Positions 62,210-64,000 of a stretch of 64,000 bases of DNA are shown one piece after another. The notes beneath the pieces are model-generated. The model ran no database searches. It was not told the origin of the DNA and was given only the letters and a program-made list of their open reading frames with translations. Source of the stretch: Planctomicrobium piriforme. Lineage in GTDB: Bacteria > Planctomycetota > Planctomycetia > Planctomycetales > Planctomycetaceae. The position numbers were made by a program, and so were the translations under genes. The stretch lies in contig CAMATH010000027.1 of NCBI GenBank assembly GCA_945860955.1, forward strand, positions 1 through 64,000, given 5' to 3'. Every line of letters starts with the position of its first letter. Position 1 is the first letter of the stretch.

Positions 62210-63472
62210 GTGGAGAGGATGATGTGGAAGTACTGTGTGAGCTGTCTGTTGTCCGCGGTTGTGGGGGGCGTGATGGTCGCGTTCCTGGTCGATCACAAGC
62301 CGCTCTTGGATTCCGCCTATGGTGACGAGCCGGCCCCTCGGGGGGGCCGACCTGTCGTCGATGGCCCGCGCCCGGGATTAGATGAAGCCCCGTTGGGAGG
62401 CCGCCGGGGGAGACTCTCCGAGCCGGACACGCACCCGGATCACAACCAAGAGAGTCTGTTCGGGGCCGATGGACTCACCGCCGAAGAACGCGTCAATATC
62501 GTCGTCTACGAGACCGGCAATCGCAGCGTCGCCCACATCACCACCAAGGGGACACGGGAAACCGGTTTGTTCGCTCTGGAGGTTCCGACCGAAGGGTCAG
62601 GTTCGGGAAGCGTGCTGGACAAGTCGGGGAACATCCTCACGAACAACCACGTGATCGAGGGCGCTCGGCAAGTCGCGGTGACACTGTTCGATGGCAAGTC
62701 GTACGAAGCGAAATTCGTGGGAGCCGATCCAGTCAATGACGTCGCCGTGATCCGTATCGACGCCCCGCCAGAGATCCTGCATCCCGTGGAATTGGGAGAT
62801 TCGCGGGAACTCAAAGTGGGGATGCGGGTCTTCGCCATCGGGAATCCGTTCGGACTCGAACGTACCCTGACGACTGGCATCATCTCCAGTTTGAACCGCA
62901 CATTGCAGGTGCATGAAACCCGCACCATCAAGTCGATCATTCAAATTGACGCCGCGATCAACCCGGGGAACTCCGGCGGGCCACTGCTCGACGCCCATGG
63001 CCGACTGATCGGAATCACCACGGCGATCGCCAGCAAAACCGGCCAAAGTGCCGGTGTCGGTTTCGCGATCCCAGTGAGCCTGGTCTCGCGGATTGTCCCC
63101 CAGCTTCTGGAACGGGGGCGAATCGTTCGTCCCGAGATCGGCATCGCCAAAGTCTTCGAAACGGAACTGGGACTGTTGATCTACCGGTTGGTTCCCAACG
63201 GGCCGGCGGAACGGGCCGGACTGCGCGGTCCGCAGATGGCCACCCGGCGGAAGGGACCGCTGGTGTTTGAAACCGAAGACCGGTCGGCCGCCGACCTGAT
63301 CGTGGGACTCGATGGTGAACGGGTCAAAACCGCCGACGATTTTCTGTCCGTCATCGAATCAAAACGCCCGGGCGATCGGGTCACCATCAGCGTGATGCGC
63401 GGGGGAAAAGAGCTGCGGATTCCGGTCGTTCTGGGTGGCGAAGAGCCGGCTGGCGGTCGGGGGAAAAACTGA
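62210..63472 (+). CDS. HtrA/DegP-like serine protease with PDZ
   Basis: 420 residues. A signal-anchor (YCVSCLLSAVVGGVMVAFLV), a disordered acidic linker, and a trypsin-like domain with NNHVIEG (His), NDVAVIRID (Asp) and NPGNSGGPLL (Ser) give a full catalytic triad. A single C-terminal PDZ domain (LGLLIYRLVPNGPAERAGL ... SAADLIVGLDGERVKTADDF) ends the protein. It is a periplasmic quality-control protease. The start may be GTG 62210 (GGAGAG at ten bases upstream) or ATG 62219/62222; the region repeats CAGTGGAGAG twice, giving tandem start sites. Confidence 0.92.
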   Translation: MERMMWKYCVSCLLSAVVGGVMVAFLVDHKPLLDSAYGDEPAPRGGRPVVDGPRPGLDEAPLGGRRGRLSEPDTHPDHNQESLFGADGLTAEERVNIVVYETGNRSVAHITTKGTRETGLFALEVPTEGSGSGSVLDKSGNILTNNHVIEGARQVAVTLFDGKSYEAKFVGADPVNDVAVIRIDAPPEILHPVELGDSRELKVGMRVFAIGNPFGLERTLTTGIISSLNRTLQVHETRTIKSIIQIDAAINPGNSGGPLLDAHGRLIGITTAIASKTGQSAGVGFAIPVSLVSRIVPQLLERGRIVRPEIGIAKVFETELGLLIYRLVPNGPAERAGLRGPQMATRRKGPLVFETEDRSAADLIVGLDGERVKTADDFLSVIESKRPGDRVTISVMRGGKELRIPVVLGGEEPAGGRGKN

Positions 63473-63568
63473 CCATTCCGAAACACGGGTTTGTGATTCC
63501 GCAGCGGATGCGGTAAGGTGAACATCAGTGTCTGATTCGACGTCGTGTTCCACGAGACCGCAGCCTCC

Positions 63569-64000
63569 ATGACCAAGTCGGCCCGGGAAGAAAGCCCGGA
63601 AAACAACCGCCCCATCTGCACCAACCGCAAGGCGAAGCACAATTACGAGATTCTATCGCAATTGGAATGCGGAGTCATGCTGCAGGGGAGCGAAGTGAAA
63701 AGCATCCGCAGTGGCAAAGTGTCGCTCGATGAGGCGTACGCCAGGATGCGCGAGGGGGCGCTGTGGCTGTTGAGCTGCGACATCGCGGTCTATCCTCAGG
63801 CCAGCATCTTGAATCACGAGCCGCGCCGTCCGCGGAAGCTGCTGCTGCACCGTCGCGAATTGCGAAAATTCGCCGAGCAGGCCGACCATAAAGGACTGAC
63901 GCTGATCCCGCTCTCGATGTACATCAAGCAGGGGAAAATCAAGGTGGCGGTCGCGGTCGCGCGCGGCAAGAAACTGCACGACAAGCGCGAGACCCTGAAG
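63569..64000 (+). CDS. smpB: SsrA-binding protein SmpB (C-terminus outside window)
   Basis: 144 codons to the window edge without a stop. SmpB binds tmRNA and rescues stalled ribosomes. Visible: NRKAKHNYEIL, LECGVMLQGSEVKSIRSGKVSLDEAYARM, ASILNHEPRRPRKLLLHRREL, GLTLIPLSMYIKQGKIKVAVAVARGKKLHDKRE. The family's C-terminal tail (about 10-20 residues after KRE) is probably cut off. ATG 63569 follows AGCCTCC; it is the first start after the upstream protease gene. Confidence 0.95.
   Translation, partial: MTKSAREESPENNRPICTNRKAKHNYEILSQLECGVMLQGSEVKSIRSGKVSLDEAYARMREGALWLLSCDIAVYPQASILNHEPRRPRKLLLHRRELRKFAEQADHKGLTLIPLSMYIKQGKIKVAVAVARGKKLHDKRETLK

Noticed and set aside
1-64000. tRNA, rRNA, CRISPR array or insertion sequence
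   Set aside because: No tRNA T-loop pattern, no rRNA-like sequence, no regularly spaced direct repeats and no transposase motif were found on reading both strands.

Overview
The window reads as a stretch of chromosome from a bacterium of the phylum Planctomycetota, most likely order Planctomycetales. This rests on GC-rich codon use, frequent GTG and TTG starts, a PEP-CTERM secreted protein, formylglycine-enzyme-like and YHYH proteins, a cupredoxin/multihaem respiratory cluster, and dispersed repeats that give recurring spurious peptides in planctomycete annotations. I saw no rRNA, tRNA, CRISPR array, insertion sequence or phage gene. Genes are dense and lie on both strands.

Layout. 1-3046 (minus): arylsulfotransferase-like protein, two small membrane proteins and a sulfotransferase cut by the left edge. 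3480-6430 (minus): a tight rfbD-pabB-pabA cluster (dTDP-rhamnose and p-aminobenzoate). 6687-18667: mixed genes including Uma2-like, ankyrin, SUMF1-like, HEAT/TPR-like, family 4 uracil-DNA glycosylase, aminotransferase, YHYH protein, a CobA-HemD fusion, a TPR protein and a thioredoxin with YHS-like repeats. 18910-21246 (minus): a degenerate kinase-like membrane protein. 21633-24572: 2-oxoacid:ferredoxin oxidoreductase korAB, closed by a clear terminator. 24970-28134: hypothetical proteins and a class II fructose-bisphosphate aldolase.

28565-48071 (all plus) is the centrepiece, a 19.5 kb respiratory supercluster. It encodes a Rieske protein with a repeat-bearing N-terminal extension, a b6-type cytochrome b with the cysteine expected to hold haem ci, an enlarged subunit-IV-like protein, a 1493-residue eight-CXXCH cytochrome with an internal PDZ domain, two tandem cupredoxin-like proteins, and then a terminator hairpin. 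It continues with a dihaem lipoprotein cytochrome, an A2-type cytochrome c oxidase (II, I, III with a large insertion, IV), haem A/O synthesis enzymes, a Sco-DUF420 fusion and a small CXXC membrane protein. Together these would form a quinol-to-oxygen chain, quinol -> Rieske/b complex -> multihaem cytochrome, cupredoxins or dihaem cytochrome -> CuA -> oxygen, encoded with its assembly factors.

48179-52543 (minus): a three-gene ABC exporter (ATPase, FtsX permease, HlyD adaptor). 52758-64000: YkgJ-like cysteine-cluster protein, ROK kinase, luciferase-like monooxygenase, PEP-CTERM protein, a NarL-type response regulator whose start looks frameshifted, a zinc-ribbon membrane protein, YbaK-type deacylase, rhomboid protease, 6-phosphofructokinase, HtrA-like protease, and SmpB cut by the right edge.

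Repeats: two copies (opposite orientation) of a ~150 bp palindromic-ended element at 14128-14276 and 28211-28360, a short CCATCC hairpin family in two intergenic regions, and two further dispersed-repeat fragments. All functional statements come from motif reading and domain memory; no database search was run.
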